From Salisediminibacterium halotolerans (GTDB taxonomy: Bacteria; Bacillota; Bacilli; Bacillales; Salisediminibacteriaceae), in NCBI RefSeq assembly GCF_003814815.1, contig NZ_RKQQ01000002.1, positions 124,001 through 188,000 of the forward strand: DNA of 64,000 nucleotides, written 5' to 3'. The first letter of the stretch is position 1; every line of letters starts with the position of its first letter. The position numbers and the translations under genes were made by a program. Positions 8,059 to 16,547 of this stretch are shown in pieces. The notes under the pieces were generated by a model that was not told the origin of the DNA, did no database searches, and was given only the letters and a program-made list of their open reading frames with translations.

Positions 8059-8088
8059 AGGCCGGGCGTTTTTTGCCCGGTCTTTTTT
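8059..8088 (+). terminator. intrinsic terminator of the SDR gene
   Basis: Stem CCGGGC/GCCCGG with a T-containing loop is followed by TCTTTTTT, 25 bases after the stop. Confidence 0.85.
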
Positions 8089-8125
8089 GATGCAGTGAAT
8101 TGGGACGTGGTTTTTAGAAGCGGGG

Positions 8126-8431
8126 TTATGTTTCGTTAATGGTTTGGAGAAATCTGCGGATTGTATCGTAGGAGATGGAATTGCCGGCGAAGTGGTAAAG
8201 GTCGAGTGTTGAACAAGGGTGTGCGGGGAAAAGGAGCCGGTATTCGGCATGGGTTCGGATGAGATTGGGATTGATACAAACGGCTCCGCCAACCGTTTTA
8301 ATTAATATATCGCCTGAAATTCTATTCTCAAATTTGTACTGAAAGATCCGATATGGTGTATACTTTGTCAGAGGGCAAGGATTAAGATATTCAAAAAAAA
8401 AGGGAATTTTTAAAATAAATATGTAAACGCT
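8126..8431 (-). other. gene-free stretch with a possible decayed minus-strand reading frame
   Basis: Between the SDR terminator and the fructan operon promoter (about 370 bases) no intact gene is visible. One minus-strand frame stays open for about 100 codons (stop 8126) without any ATG or ribosome site; its last 55 residues, with motifs such as INPNLIRTHAEYRLLFP and LYHFAGNSISYDTIRRF, look protein-like. It may be the end of a lost gene. Chance openness cannot be ruled out. Confidence 0.25.
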
Positions 8432-8435
8432 TTAT
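8421..8435. promoter_or_regulatory. cre-like box before the fructan operon regulator
   Basis: ATGTAAACGCTTTAT matches WTGNAANCGNWNNCW except for one position (C to A). It abuts the -35 hexamer of the LacI-type gene, fitting CcpA repression. Confidence 0.55.
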
Positions 8436-8463
8436 TGACAGACGATAAATGTTCTTGTACGAT
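8435..8463 (+). promoter_or_regulatory. sigma-A promoter of the LacI-type regulator
   Basis: TTGACA (8435-8440), 17 bases, TACGAT (8458-8463), located 45 bases before the ATG. Confidence 0.75.
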
Positions 8464-8467
8464 GTAA

Positions 8468-8491
8468 TTAATCGTTTACGTAATCGTTTAC
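8468..8491. promoter_or_regulatory. tandem LacI-family operators, regulator side
   Basis: Two adjacent 12-mers, TTAATCGTTTAC and GTAATCGTTTAC, each with the central CG and near-palindromic arms of LacI-family sites. They lie directly downstream of the -10 box. The reverse complement of most of this block occurs at 9541-9564, so the regulator probably controls itself and the transporter operon. Confidence 0.75.
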
Positions 8492-8507
8492 TTAAGGGTG
8501 AGACACA

Positions 8508-9509
8508 ATGGACCGAAACAGTATAAAAGATGTTGCAAAATTAGCTAACGTTTCTACAGCAACGGTATCTCACGTAATAAATCAAACTAGGTTTGTTGCA
8601 GAAAGTACCCAAGAGAAAGTTTATCAAGCAATGAGAGAATTAAATTATCAGCCTAATTCAGCTGCCAGAAGTTTAAGGAGCCGAAAAACGAACACGATCG
8701 GCTTGATTGTTCCCTTTGTGGCTACAGACATTACAAATTACTTTTTTATGTCAGTGGCTAACGGGATTGAAGATGGATTAAAAAAGCGCGGCTATAAGCT
8801 GATCTTAAGCAACTCAAATGAAGATGTGAAAACGGAAAAACAACAAATTCAAGATTTTAACACGCAATTGATCGATGGGCTGATTATCGCTCCGGTTCTT
8901 TCAAAAGCAGATCATTATAAACGTCTTTTTAATGATTATTACCCGGTTGTTTTTATTGACCGGATGCTGGATGAAAACATTGCGGATGTGATTCTAGTTG
9001 ATAACAAAGGGGGGACCTATGAAGCCGTTACAGCATTTATTAAAAACGGGCATCGACGGATTGGCATGATTGGCGGAACTTTAGGAATTACGACAAGTGA
9101 TGATCGGTATGAAAGCTTTCATCAAGCTGTCAGTGATTACGCAGAGGAAAATGTTGAAGGGATGGCGAAAATCAGTTCGCCAAGCTTTGAAGAGGGCTAC
9201 CGTTTAACGGAACAATTGATTCAAGAAGGAATTACCGCGATATTTGTCGGGAATAACGTCATGGCGATCGGCGCAATGGCTGCATTGCAGAACGCGGGCA
9301 TAAAAATACCTGAAGATATGGCGATTATCGCTTACGACAATTATGAATGGATGGAAATAACCCAGCCGCCGCTGTCAACAGTATCTCAACCGGCTTTTGA
9401 ATTGGGAAGAAAAAGTGTCGAACGATTGTTTGAACGCATGGAAGGTGATCAATCACCGTTTGATATTACGTTGTTGCCAACCGATTTAATTATTCGTTCT
9501 TCTCATTGA
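8508..9509 (+). CDS. LacI-family transcriptional regulator of the fructan operon
   Basis: A 333-residue repressor. Its N-terminal helix-turn-helix is classical (IKDVAKLANVSTATVSHVIN, residues 5-24) with the hinge helix NSAARSLRSR, followed by a periplasmic-binding-protein-like effector domain starting NTIGLIVP. It precedes an ABC sugar importer and a GH32 fructosidase, so the effector is expected to be a fructose-containing sugar (sucrose, inulin or levan oligomers, or a phosphate derivative). Paired operators occur before this gene and before the binding-protein gene. Lower GC and more AT-rich codons than flanking genes hint at transfer of the whole operon. Confidence 0.92.
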   Translation: MDRNSIKDVAKLANVSTATVSHVINQTRFVAESTQEKVYQAMRELNYQPNSAARSLRSRKTNTIGLIVPFVATDITNYFFMSVANGIEDGLKKRGYKLILSNSNEDVKTEKQQIQDFNTQLIDGLIIAPVLSKADHYKRLFNDYYPVVFIDRMLDENIADVILVDNKGGTYEAVTAFIKNGHRRIGMIGGTLGITTSDDRYESFHQAVSDYAEENVEGMAKISSPSFEEGYRLTEQLIQEGITAIFVGNNVMAIGAMAALQNAGIKIPEDMAIIAYDNYEWMEITQPPLSTVSQPAFELGRKSVERLFERMEGDQSPFDITLLPTDLIIRSSH

Positions 9510-9540
9510 AAGAGTGAACGAATAAAAAAATACCTTTTAA

Positions 9541-9564
9541 GTAAACGATTACGTAAACGATTTA
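9541..9564. promoter_or_regulatory. tandem LacI-family operators, transporter side
   Basis: GTAAACGATTAC and GTAAACGATTTA stand head to tail. A 22-base stretch here is the exact reverse complement of the block at 8470-8491. The site is 27 bases upstream of the binding-protein ATG. Confidence 0.8.
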
Positions 9565-9590
9565 TTATTTTATAACAGGGGGAATCATTT

Positions 9591-10967
9591 ATGAAAAAGT
9601 ACTTTATGCTAAGTTCTGTTCTGTTTTTGTCCGGCGCTTTGGCTGCTTGTAACGGCGGCGATGAAGAGAATTTAGAAAATGCTGGAGAAGTTGCCGGTAA
9701 TAACGCGAATGAAAGTAATGAGAGCAATGAAAGCAATGATGACGAAGTCGAGACAGGCGAGGTTGAAACGGATGTAGAAGCAACGGGAGACGAATCAGTT
9801 GAACTGGAAATTTGGATTCATCAAACAAATGAAGATGAGACGGCGTTTTACGTGGATCGTATCGATGCTTTTAATGAAGCGGAAGATGACATTCATGTCA
9901 CCACAGAAGTCATTATTGATGACGGGGCAAGTGCTTACAGCGACAGCGTAAATGCGTCCCTCGTTGCCGGTGAGCTGCCGGATGTTTTGGCGATTGACGG
10001 TCCTTATACCGCGAGTTTTGCTGATGCCGATGTTATTCAGTCGATTGATGAGTACATTTCTGATGAGGATCAAGATGATTTTGTTGATTCGATTATTCAG
10101 CAAGGTACGTATGACGGGTCATTGTATACATTGGGTGCGATGGAAGGATCGGCAGGGTTGTTTTACAATAAAGAAATTTTTGAAGAAGAAGGGATTGAAG
10201 CTCCGACATCAATCGATGATGCTTGGGACTGGGACGAATTCCTCGATGTCGCAAAAGAGCTGACAACCGAAGAACGATACGGACTGAATTTATTCTTTGA
10301 TGATGTCGGTGAATTTATGACATTCACAGGTGCTCCATTTATCTGGTCAAACAATGGCGCGTTAATTGCAGAAGATGGTTCAACAGCAGACGGATATTTG
10401 AATGGACCGGAGTCGGTAGAAGCATTTGAGTTTGTTTCAACACTCTTTGATGAAGAAGTTGTCAGCCAGTCTCCGCCTGAAACGCAGTTCCAAGAAGGCG
10501 AAGCGGCGATGGCTTTGACGGGTCCATGGATGGGGCTCATGGCGGAAGATGCTGACATGGATTGGGGAATTATTCCATACCCTGAAAAAGAGCGGGCCGT
10601 TTCTCCGTCCGGAAGTATGGCTTACGGAATGACGGCTGATTCAGAAAATCCGGATGAAGCTTATGAACTTTTGGCTTGGATGACAAATGAAGAATCGGCT
10701 GAAGGTCTGTCAGAAGTTACAGGAATGCCGCCTTCGCGAGAGTCCGTCTTTGACAGCATGGAAAAATATGACGATGAACCTTGGAGTGTGATTCGCGAAC
10801 AAGTAACAGAAACCGCCCAAGCACGTCCGGCAACGCCAGCTTACCCGGTCTTGACTGATGCTTTTTCCGAAATTTACAGCGCAGCCGCTCAAGATGTGGA
10901 TATGCAAGAGATTGCCGATCAGGAAGTGGAACGAGTGGAAAGAGAATTGGAACGATTTGCAGACTAG
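9591..10967 (+). CDS. sugar ABC transporter substrate-binding lipoprotein
   Basis: A 458-residue family 1 extracellular solute-binding protein. It has a signal peptide with the lipobox LAAC (cysteine 20), then an extremely acidic linker rich in N, E, S and D up to about residue 65 that tethers the binding domain to the membrane. The binding domain starts with LEIWIHQTNEDE and includes NKEIFEEEGIEAP and the TGPWMG motif typical of this family. The strongly acidic composition fits an organism exposed to salt. Ribosome site GGGGGAAT precedes the ATG. It is first of a five-gene operon ending with the DUF624 gene; the ATPase subunit is missing and is probably a shared MsmX-type protein encoded elsewhere. 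Confidence 0.92.
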   Translation: MKKYFMLSSVLFLSGALAACNGGDEENLENAGEVAGNNANESNESNESNDDEVETGEVETDVEATGDESVELEIWIHQTNEDETAFYVDRIDAFNEAEDDIHVTTEVIIDDGASAYSDSVNASLVAGELPDVLAIDGPYTASFADADVIQSIDEYISDEDQDDFVDSIIQQGTYDGSLYTLGAMEGSAGLFYNKEIFEEEGIEAPTSIDDAWDWDEFLDVAKELTTEERYGLNLFFDDVGEFMTFTGAPFIWSNNGALIAEDGSTADGYLNGPESVEAFEFVSTLFDEEVVSQSPPETQFQEGEAAMALTGPWMGLMAEDADMDWGIIPYPEKERAVSPSGSMAYGMTADSENPDEAYELLAWMTNEESAEGLSEVTGMPPSRESVFDSMEKYDDEPWSVIREQVTETAQARPATPAYPVLTDAFSEIYSAAAQDVDMQEIADQEVERVERELERFAD

Positions 10968-10972
10968 AAAAT

Positions 10973-11009
10973 TTTTAGAGGGGAAGGAAACTTCCTCTCT
11001 AAATTTTTC
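10973..11009 (+). terminator. intercistronic hairpin after the binding-protein gene
   Basis: An inverted repeat with TTTAGAG-GGAAG / CTTCC-CTCTAAA arms and loop GAAA ends in TTTTTC. Placed between binding protein and permease genes, it can act as partial terminator or 3' stabiliser and raise binding-protein output relative to the permeases. Confidence 0.65.
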
Positions 11010-11029
11010 AAATGGGGTGTGAAGAGATC

Positions 11030-11929
11030 ATGAAGCAAAAAAAACTGTTAAAATCCCACAAATCCCAAGAAGCATTTACCGGATACTTATTTTTGGCGCC
11101 AGCATTGGTTCTCCTCAGTATTTTTTTGCTGTATCCAATCGGAACGATGTTTTACTACAGTTTGACGGATTTTTACATTCTTTCACCTGATGATCGATCA
11201 TTTGTCGGGTTTGAAAATTTTATTCGTATTTTTTCTGATGCACAATTTCTCAATGCTTTTGGCAACACTGTCTATTTTGCTGTGATTATTGTCCCAGTGC
11301 AAATGAGCGTAGCATTAGGGTTGGCGATCTTAGTTAATAAAAATATCAAAGGAAGAACGTTTTTCCGAACAGCTTTTTTCTCTCCAGTCGTGATGTCTTT
11401 GGTAGTTGTCTCGATTTTATGGACGTTTTTATACAACCCGAGTGAAGGGTTGTTTAACGAAATTCTCGGTGCCGTCGGCATTCCCGAGCAGCCGTTTTTA
11501 ACGAGTCCTGATCAGGCGATGAACTCCATTATTGTTATGTCGATATGGCAAGGGGCCGGATTTCAGATGCTGATTTTTCTTGCCGGACTGCAAAATATAC
11601 CGGAGCATTTATATGAAGCGGCAGAGATCGACGGTGCTTCGATGTGGCAAAAATTCCTGCATGTCACATTGCCGGGATTGAAAAATGTATCGCTTTTTAT
11701 CTTCATCACGATTACAATCGCTGCGTTCAAATTGCTGGTACAGCCAATGATCATGACGCAAGGAGGACCGCTCGGATCGACGCAATCTCTTGTGTATGAA
11801 ATTTATGAAACCGGATTTAATTATCGGGACGTCGGTTATGCCTCGTCGATGGCTGTTGTTTTTACACTGATTGTTTTAATCGTAGCGATTATTCAACGCA
11901 AAGTCGCATCCGAAGAGAGGGGATCCTAA
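11030..11929 (+). CDS. sugar ABC transporter permease 1 (MalF-type)
   Basis: A 299-residue inner membrane protein with six predicted helices and the EAA loop (EAAEIDGASMWQKFLHVTLPGL) that docks to the ATPase. The start is ATG 11030, preceded by GGGGTGTGAAG; an in-frame ATG at 11012 has no ribosome site. It is followed by the second permease one base after its stop. Partner proteins are the lipoprotein before it and the MalG-type permease after it; the substrate is inferred from the GH32 gene. Confidence 0.92.
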   Translation: MKQKKLLKSHKSQEAFTGYLFLAPALVLLSIFLLYPIGTMFYYSLTDFYILSPDDRSFVGFENFIRIFSDAQFLNAFGNTVYFAVIIVPVQMSVALGLAILVNKNIKGRTFFRTAFFSPVVMSLVVVSILWTFLYNPSEGLFNEILGAVGIPEQPFLTSPDQAMNSIIVMSIWQGAGFQMLIFLAGLQNIPEHLYEAAEIDGASMWQKFLHVTLPGLKNVSLFIFITITIAAFKLLVQPMIMTQGGPLGSTQSLVYEIYETGFNYRDVGYASSMAVVFTLIVLIVAIIQRKVASEERGS

Positions 11930-11930
11930 T

Positions 11931-12785
11931 ATGAAAAAGAAAAAGACTTTTCAGCGAATCGTGCTGTATATCTCTCTTCTTGTGCTGGCGGTGATCTTTC
12001 TCTTTCCTTTAGTGTGGATGGTTGTTTCATCATTTAAAGACGATTTACAAATATTTCGCGATATGACATCGATTCAAGCGTTTCTTCCCCCGATGCCTGG
12101 AGAAGCTGAGGGCGGATACTTAGAAAACTATATTGTTGCTTTTGAACGAGCGGATTTGTTTCGTTATATCATCAACAGCTTGATTTACACCGGCGGAATC
12201 ATTGTTACCGGACTTTTCGTCAATTCCTTGGCCGGCTATGCCTTGGCAAGATTCCGCATCCCGTTTATGGGAATTTGGCTCGGGATTATTATTGCGACGT
12301 TGATTATCCCGCCGGAAAGTATATTTTTACCGTTGTATTTGCTCGTCTTTAATTTAGGATGGGTCAACACTTTTTCAGGTTTAATCATCCCGTTTATTGC
12401 AAATGCTTTTGCAATCTTTCTATTTCGACAGTTTTTTCTTGATTTTCCAAAAGAATTGGAAGAAGCGGCGCGGATTGACGGATGTTCGCAGATCGGCACG
12501 TTTTTCAGAATAATTGTGCCGCTATCCAAACCGGTCTTTGCAACGGTAGCGATTGTACTGTTTATTAATCATTGGAATGATTTTCTATGGCCGCTGGTTG
12601 TCGCATCCGATGAAAGCATTCGAACGATACAAATTGGACTGCAATATTTTATGAACCAGGAACCTGTTGAATGGGGACCTATGATGGCGGCATTGACTGT
12701 TGCGACAATTCCGATGCTATTTGTTTTTGGATTCTTGCAGCGTTATTACGTTCAAGGGTTAACACATACAGGATCTAAAAATTAG
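11931..12785 (+). CDS. sugar ABC transporter permease 2 (MalG-type)
   Basis: A 284-residue six-helix permease with the EAA loop EAARIDGCSQIGTFFRIIVPL near residue 180 and the C-terminal aromatic-rich end typical of MalG-like carbohydrate permeases. The ATG follows GAGAGGGGATCCT in the end of the preceding gene, so translation is probably coupled. Together with the permease before it, it forms the membrane channel of the fructan importer. Confidence 0.92.
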   Translation: MKKKKTFQRIVLYISLLVLAVIFLFPLVWMVVSSFKDDLQIFRDMTSIQAFLPPMPGEAEGGYLENYIVAFERADLFRYIINSLIYTGGIIVTGLFVNSLAGYALARFRIPFMGIWLGIIIATLIIPPESIFLPLYLLVFNLGWVNTFSGLIIPFIANAFAIFLFRQFFLDFPKELEEAARIDGCSQIGTFFRIIVPLSKPVFATVAIVLFINHWNDFLWPLVVASDESIRTIQIGLQYFMNQEPVEWGPMMAALTVATIPMLFVFGFLQRYYVQGLTHTGSKN

Positions 12786-12820
12786 AAACGCGCTGAGACT
12801 TAACCAGGAGGGGAATAAAT

Positions 12821-14308
12821 GTGAAAAATGATTTTGAGACACTCAATGCAAAAAGTACGTATCAAGAAATGTATCGTCCGCAACTGCACTTCACACCGGA
12901 AGAAATGTGGATGAATGATCCGAATGGTCTCGTTTACTTTCAAGGAGAATATCATTTATTTTACCAATACCATCCGTTCAGCAAACGCTGGGGACCAATG
13001 CATTGGGGGCATGCCGTCAGCAAAGATCTTTTGCATTGGGAACATTTACCGATTGCATTATTTCCTGATGAAATCGGGATGATTTTTTCAGGCAGCTGTG
13101 TTGTCGATGAAAACAATACGTCAGGGCTGTTTGAAGATGAGGGAGGGCTTGTCGCTGTATTTACCCATGCCGATGATAATGTTCAGCAGCAAAGTATTGC
13201 TTACAGCTTGGATGCCGGGCGCACATGGCAAAAATATGACCAAAACCCGGTGATCGAAAATCCCGGTATCGAGGATTTTCGGGATCCGAAGGTTATGTGG
13301 TATGAACCGGAAGAAAAATGGCTGATGGTACTGGCAGCGGGACAAGAGGTCCTTTTTTATGAATCAAAAAATTTACTTGTCTGGACGTATTTAAGTGCTT
13401 TTGGTAAAGGCCATGGTGCTCATGAAGGTGTTTGGGAATGTCCAGACTTGCTTGAGATGCCGGTGAAAAATTCTGATGAGACGAAATGGATATTGCAAGT
13501 GGATGTCGATGAGGGCGCGTCTGCAGGAGGTTCTGGCGGTCAATATTTTATCGGGAATTTTGACGGCAAACAGTTCATTTCTGATCATAAAGACGTTCGC
13601 TGGGCAGATTACGGGAAAGATTTTTATGCTGCGCAATCTTTTTCAAATATAGACAGAAATCGCCGGACGGTTTGGCTGGCGTGGATGAGCAACTGGCTTT
13701 ATGCCAACGAAGTGCCGACCTCACCTTGGCGAAGCGCGATGAGTCTTCCGAGAGAAGTTTCACTGCAGAAAACAGATAAGAATGACTATGTTATTTGTCA
13801 AATCCCTGTCAAAGAGTATGAAGCTTTAAAAACCGGAGAAAAAATCAGCACTTCTTTCGCATTGATGAACAGTGAAACACGCAAGGAGGAGCAGCCTGAC
13901 GGGCCATTTGAATGGCTTTTACAAATGAATGTGAAACAATGTGAATCTTTTGAGGCGGCGCTGTTTGAATTTAACGGAAAGGCTGTCCGGCTCATTTATG
14001 ATCAATCGGAATATAAGCTGCGCTTTGATCGGTCGCAATGCGGGGTGCACAGTTTCTCAGAAGACTTCCCGGGTGTATTTGATATCCCGGTGAAAAAAAC
14101 CGCGGATGTACTGACGTTAAAAATCGTTGTCGATACCTCTTCGATTGAATTGTTTATCAATGACGGCGACGCAGCTGCAGCAAATTTGTTCTTTCCTTCT
14201 CCTGACATTGAACATTTTTCATTAAGTGTAACGTGCAAAAAGGGAGATCTGTTGCAAGTTGATTCATCTGAAATCCAGCCGTTAAAATCTGTTTGGCGGG
14301 ACAGCTGA
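12821..14308 (+). CDS. GH32 beta-fructosidase (sucrose/inulin/levan hydrolase), intracellular
   Basis: A 495-residue glycoside hydrolase family 32 enzyme that splits terminal fructose from sucrose or fructans by a retaining mechanism. Catalytic residues are visible: nucleophile D33 in WMNDPNG, transition-state stabiliser D155 in RDPKV and acid/base E206 in WECPDL. The beta-propeller domain is followed by a C-terminal beta-sandwich ending near SLSVTCKKGD. There is no signal peptide, so it acts on sugars brought in by the ABC importer. GTG 12821 is chosen because AGGAGGGG lies 7 bases upstream and the overlapping ATG runs at once into TGA. Whether sucrose, sucrose phosphate or oligofructose is preferred is not visible. 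Confidence 0.93.
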   Translation: MKNDFETLNAKSTYQEMYRPQLHFTPEEMWMNDPNGLVYFQGEYHLFYQYHPFSKRWGPMHWGHAVSKDLLHWEHLPIALFPDEIGMIFSGSCVVDENNTSGLFEDEGGLVAVFTHADDNVQQQSIAYSLDAGRTWQKYDQNPVIENPGIEDFRDPKVMWYEPEEKWLMVLAAGQEVLFYESKNLLVWTYLSAFGKGHGAHEGVWECPDLLEMPVKNSDETKWILQVDVDEGASAGGSGGQYFIGNFDGKQFISDHKDVRWADYGKDFYAAQSFSNIDRNRRTVWLAWMSNWLYANEVPTSPWRSAMSLPREVSLQKTDKNDYVICQIPVKEYEALKTGEKISTSFALMNSETRKEEQPDGPFEWLLQMNVKQCESFEAALFEFNGKAVRLIYDQSEYKLRFDRSQCGVHSFSEDFPGVFDIPVKKTADVLTLKIVVDTSSIELFINDGDAAAANLFFPSPDIEHFSLSVTCKKGDLLQVDSSEIQPLKSVWRDS

Positions 14309-14336
14309 GTATTTGATCTAGAAGGAGGAAGCGACG

Positions 14337-14957
14337 TTGAGCGGGACTCAAAACGGGATTTACGTTGTTTGTGATTGGCTCATGCGATTAGCCTTGCTTA
14401 ATGTCATATGGGGGTTGTTTTCACTTGCCGGCCTGGGTATCTTTGGACTGTTTCCAGCCACCGTGGCTGCCTCTTCGCTAGTAAAAGAATGGATGTCGGG
14501 CGCACGCCCGCCGATATTTCGTTTTTTCTTTATGAAATACAAAAGTGTATTCATCCAAGCTAATTTATTCTTTATGATGATATTCGGTGCTTTTTTGCTG
14601 GGGATCTTGAATCTGATGATCGTTGCTTCGTTTTCGGGTTTTGCCTATTATTTCTTCTCATTTTCTTTACTCCTGATGATGATTTTACTTATTTTATTAA
14701 CTCCGGGGGTAACGCAGTCGTTAATGAATGGACGAAAAGGATGGCAAGTAATGAGAGAAGCAGGACAGATTTTGCTGCTCTATCCGGCGCGAATGATTCC
14801 GGTGATGGTGTCTATCGTAATCACTTATATGATTATTCGCTGGATGCCTGGAGTAATCCCGTTTTATTCAGTTAATCTTATTATAGCGGCATTTGTTTAT
14901 GTTTATGAAATCGGTGGGCATAATTATTTTGCGGATTCTCGAAAAGCAGCAGCATAA
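14337..14957 (+). CDS. DUF624 (YesL-like) membrane protein
   Basis: A 206-residue integral membrane protein with about five hydrophobic segments. The N-terminus has the DWLMRLALLNVIWGLFSLAGLG pattern of the DUF624/YesL family, commonly found at the end of carbohydrate ABC operons in Bacilli. The TTG start at 14337 follows AGAAGGAGGAAG with good spacing. Its function is unknown; proposals include assembly or regulation of the sugar importer. It is the last gene of the fructan operon. Confidence 0.85.
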   Translation: MSGTQNGIYVVCDWLMRLALLNVIWGLFSLAGLGIFGLFPATVAASSLVKEWMSGARPPIFRFFFMKYKSVFIQANLFFMMIFGAFLLGILNLMIVASFSGFAYYFFSFSLLLMMILLILLTPGVTQSLMNGRKGWQVMREAGQILLLYPARMIPVMVSIVITYMIIRWMPGVIPFYSVNLIIAAFVYVYEIGGHNYFADSRKAAA

Positions 14958-15057
14958 TAAAAATAATCAAGGCATTGAATTCTGAAAAAACGATCCCGGG
15001 ATACCCGCGAAAGTCCTTTCGGGTTCCCGAATCATTTCGAGTTTTTCAACACTTTGA

Positions 15058-15085
15058 AGCCGGTCTCAAATAGACCGGCTTTTTA
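15058..15085 (+). terminator. terminator of the fructan operon
   Basis: A perfect 9-bp stem AGCCGGTCT/AGACCGGCT with loop CAAAT is followed by TTTTAATTT. A weaker hairpin without a T-run lies just before it at 15003-15024. Confidence 0.85.
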
Positions 15086-15496
15086 ATTTGATTCAAGAAT
15101 CGACAATAGCTCAAAAAATTGAATATAATTCTCTTTGTCTTTGTCACTGGAGATGTTTTTGGCAATCTCTGCGACAGCAATCACCTCATTTGCTCCCAAA
15201 CAGAGACTTGCTTTTTTAGACGTTCAAAATCTGTAACAGGGAAAAGGTGGGAAATTATTCTCGGTGCAAACGATGCTTCTTGCCTGCCCAAAGAAAATTG
15301 TACTTCCCACACGTCTTCATCGACGGTCAATTTCACGATGCCGCCAGAGGCTCTACTATTAAATTCGTTAAGTGCGCCTCCTGGTTACATCGTTAATGTT
15401 AAAAATTTCTGAGTTGTGATAGCCTCTTAGCTTGAACAAAACAGTAATTAATTCCGTAATAGTGTTTATTATATTATCGTCAGAAATTTGAAATGC
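15083..15496 (-). pseudogene. decayed gene of unknown function with at least two frameshifts
   Basis: On the minus strand three consecutive frames read as one plausible protein: an N-terminal piece with ELITVLFKLRGYHNSEIFNI, a middle piece with IVKLTVDEDVWEVQFSLGR and DFERLKKQVS, and a C-terminal piece with ANEVIAVAEIAKNIS ending LLSILESN. The joins lie near 15372-15390 and near 15195-15212, the second beside a TTTGGG run. No start codon remains. I do not recognise the family. The stretch is AT-rich and next to the NERD gene on the same strand, suggesting both came as one accessory segment. A plus-strand frame at 15119-15412 is only its shadow. Confidence 0.5.
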
Positions 15497-15561
15497 TTAA
15501 GAAATTTGAAAAATTTTAGGTGGAAATACCATAAATGAGGTGTTAAACGAAGGGAAAATTA

Positions 15562-16443
15562 TTAGCAGTTTCGTAGGAATCGGTGAATAGTACTGTAAGA
15601 AAATTGTTTATCCGTATATTGATGAAATGATTGTAAAGAGGTGCTGTGGTCTTGATATATACGGGTGTATTCATCATAAGTTCGCTTAAGGGCGTTTTGG
15701 GCGCTCTCAATTTTTTGACAATCAGTGCACTTGAATGTCCGTTGACTTGATTTAGTCATTGGTGAGAAGCAGAAAAAGCAAAGTACCCCCGGTCGAATCA
15801 TCATAGTGTTTATATCAGGGAGTTTGGTGAACGGAGAACTTACGAGCCGATAATAATCTATGCGTTCGATCACTTTTTGTTGTGAAAATTGATTGTGAAG
15901 TTTTGAGGAGATTTGTTTAAAAAATGAATCTAATTGAGAGGAGAAAATAATGGGCATGGTTTGCTTTGCCCCGTAGAGTGTGAATGAAGGATCAGGAAAG
16001 AGAACATATCCTTGCAGAAGTTCGACTGATACATGAGCTTCAGCAAGCAGTTGTCTTACTAAAGATTGTGTACGTTCCAGTTGAATTAATGGATTTAAAA
16101 TATAGTTATGCTTTGGGCTAAGCCAGTATCCATCTTCAGTAATTTCATAATTTCCGAAATAATTTTTAATTTCGAACAGATAAATAGAGGTAGGCGAAAG
16201 TATTAGTGTGTCAATTTGAATGTGAGTGTGATTAATTTGCATAATAATATCTGGGATGACGGTTAAGATCTCACTATACGGCTTAAGTTTATTATCAACG
16301 AAAACCTCTCCTGCCAAGCCAATTTCAAGTTGTTTGAGTCTATTTCTTTGTTTTTCAGTAAGTGTGCTTCGTCGGTTAAGAATACGGAGAAGTTCGAGTT
16401 CTTGACTATACGGCCGGTGATAAGAAGAAGAGATAATAACCAC
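15562..16443 (-). CDS. NERD domain protein with C-terminal zinc ribbon
   Basis: A 293-residue protein. The NERD (nuclease-related) domain covers about residues 40-150, with GLAGEVFVDNKL and then QIDTLILSPTSIYLFEIKNYFG, whose D...E-x-K pattern is the restriction-endonuclease-like core. Near residue 220 to 240 two cysteine pairs (CFFC and CTDC) form a probable zinc ribbon. Such proteins are common in Bacillaceae and are suspected to process nucleic acids, but no reaction is established. The gene is AT-rich compared with its neighbours, and a periodic inverted-motif array lies just upstream of it. No good ribosome site is seen before the ATG at 16443, apart from AAAGGA. Confidence 0.85.
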   Translation of the reverse strand: MVIISSSYHRPYSQELELLRILNRRSTLTEKQRNRLKQLEIGLAGEVFVDNKLKPYSEILTVIPDIIMQINHTHIQIDTLILSPTSIYLFEIKNYFGNYEITEDGYWLSPKHNYILNPLIQLERTQSLVRQLLAEAHVSVELLQGYVLFPDPSFTLYGAKQTMPIIFSSQLDSFFKQISSKLHNQFSQQKVIERIDYYRLVSSPFTKLPDINTMMIRPGVLCFFCFSPMTKSSQRTFKCTDCQKIESAQNALKRTYDEYTRIYQDHSTSLQSFHQYTDKQFSYSTIHRFLRNC

Positions 16444-16547
16444 GTCCTTTTATAAAGTCGATTGAATTGATTAAGGAGATTCTAGGAGAAGAAAGCCGAA
16501 GAAAGAGGGAGGGTGTTAAGGATAACATTAATATTATAACCCATCTT

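Noticed and set aside
15003-15024. Second terminator after the fructan operon
   Set aside because: The hairpin is clear but lacks a T-run; the real terminator follows at 15058-15085.
15119-15412. Plus-strand reading frame of 97 codons
   Set aside because: It has no ribosome site and is the complement of the decayed minus-strand gene, whose pieces read as better protein.
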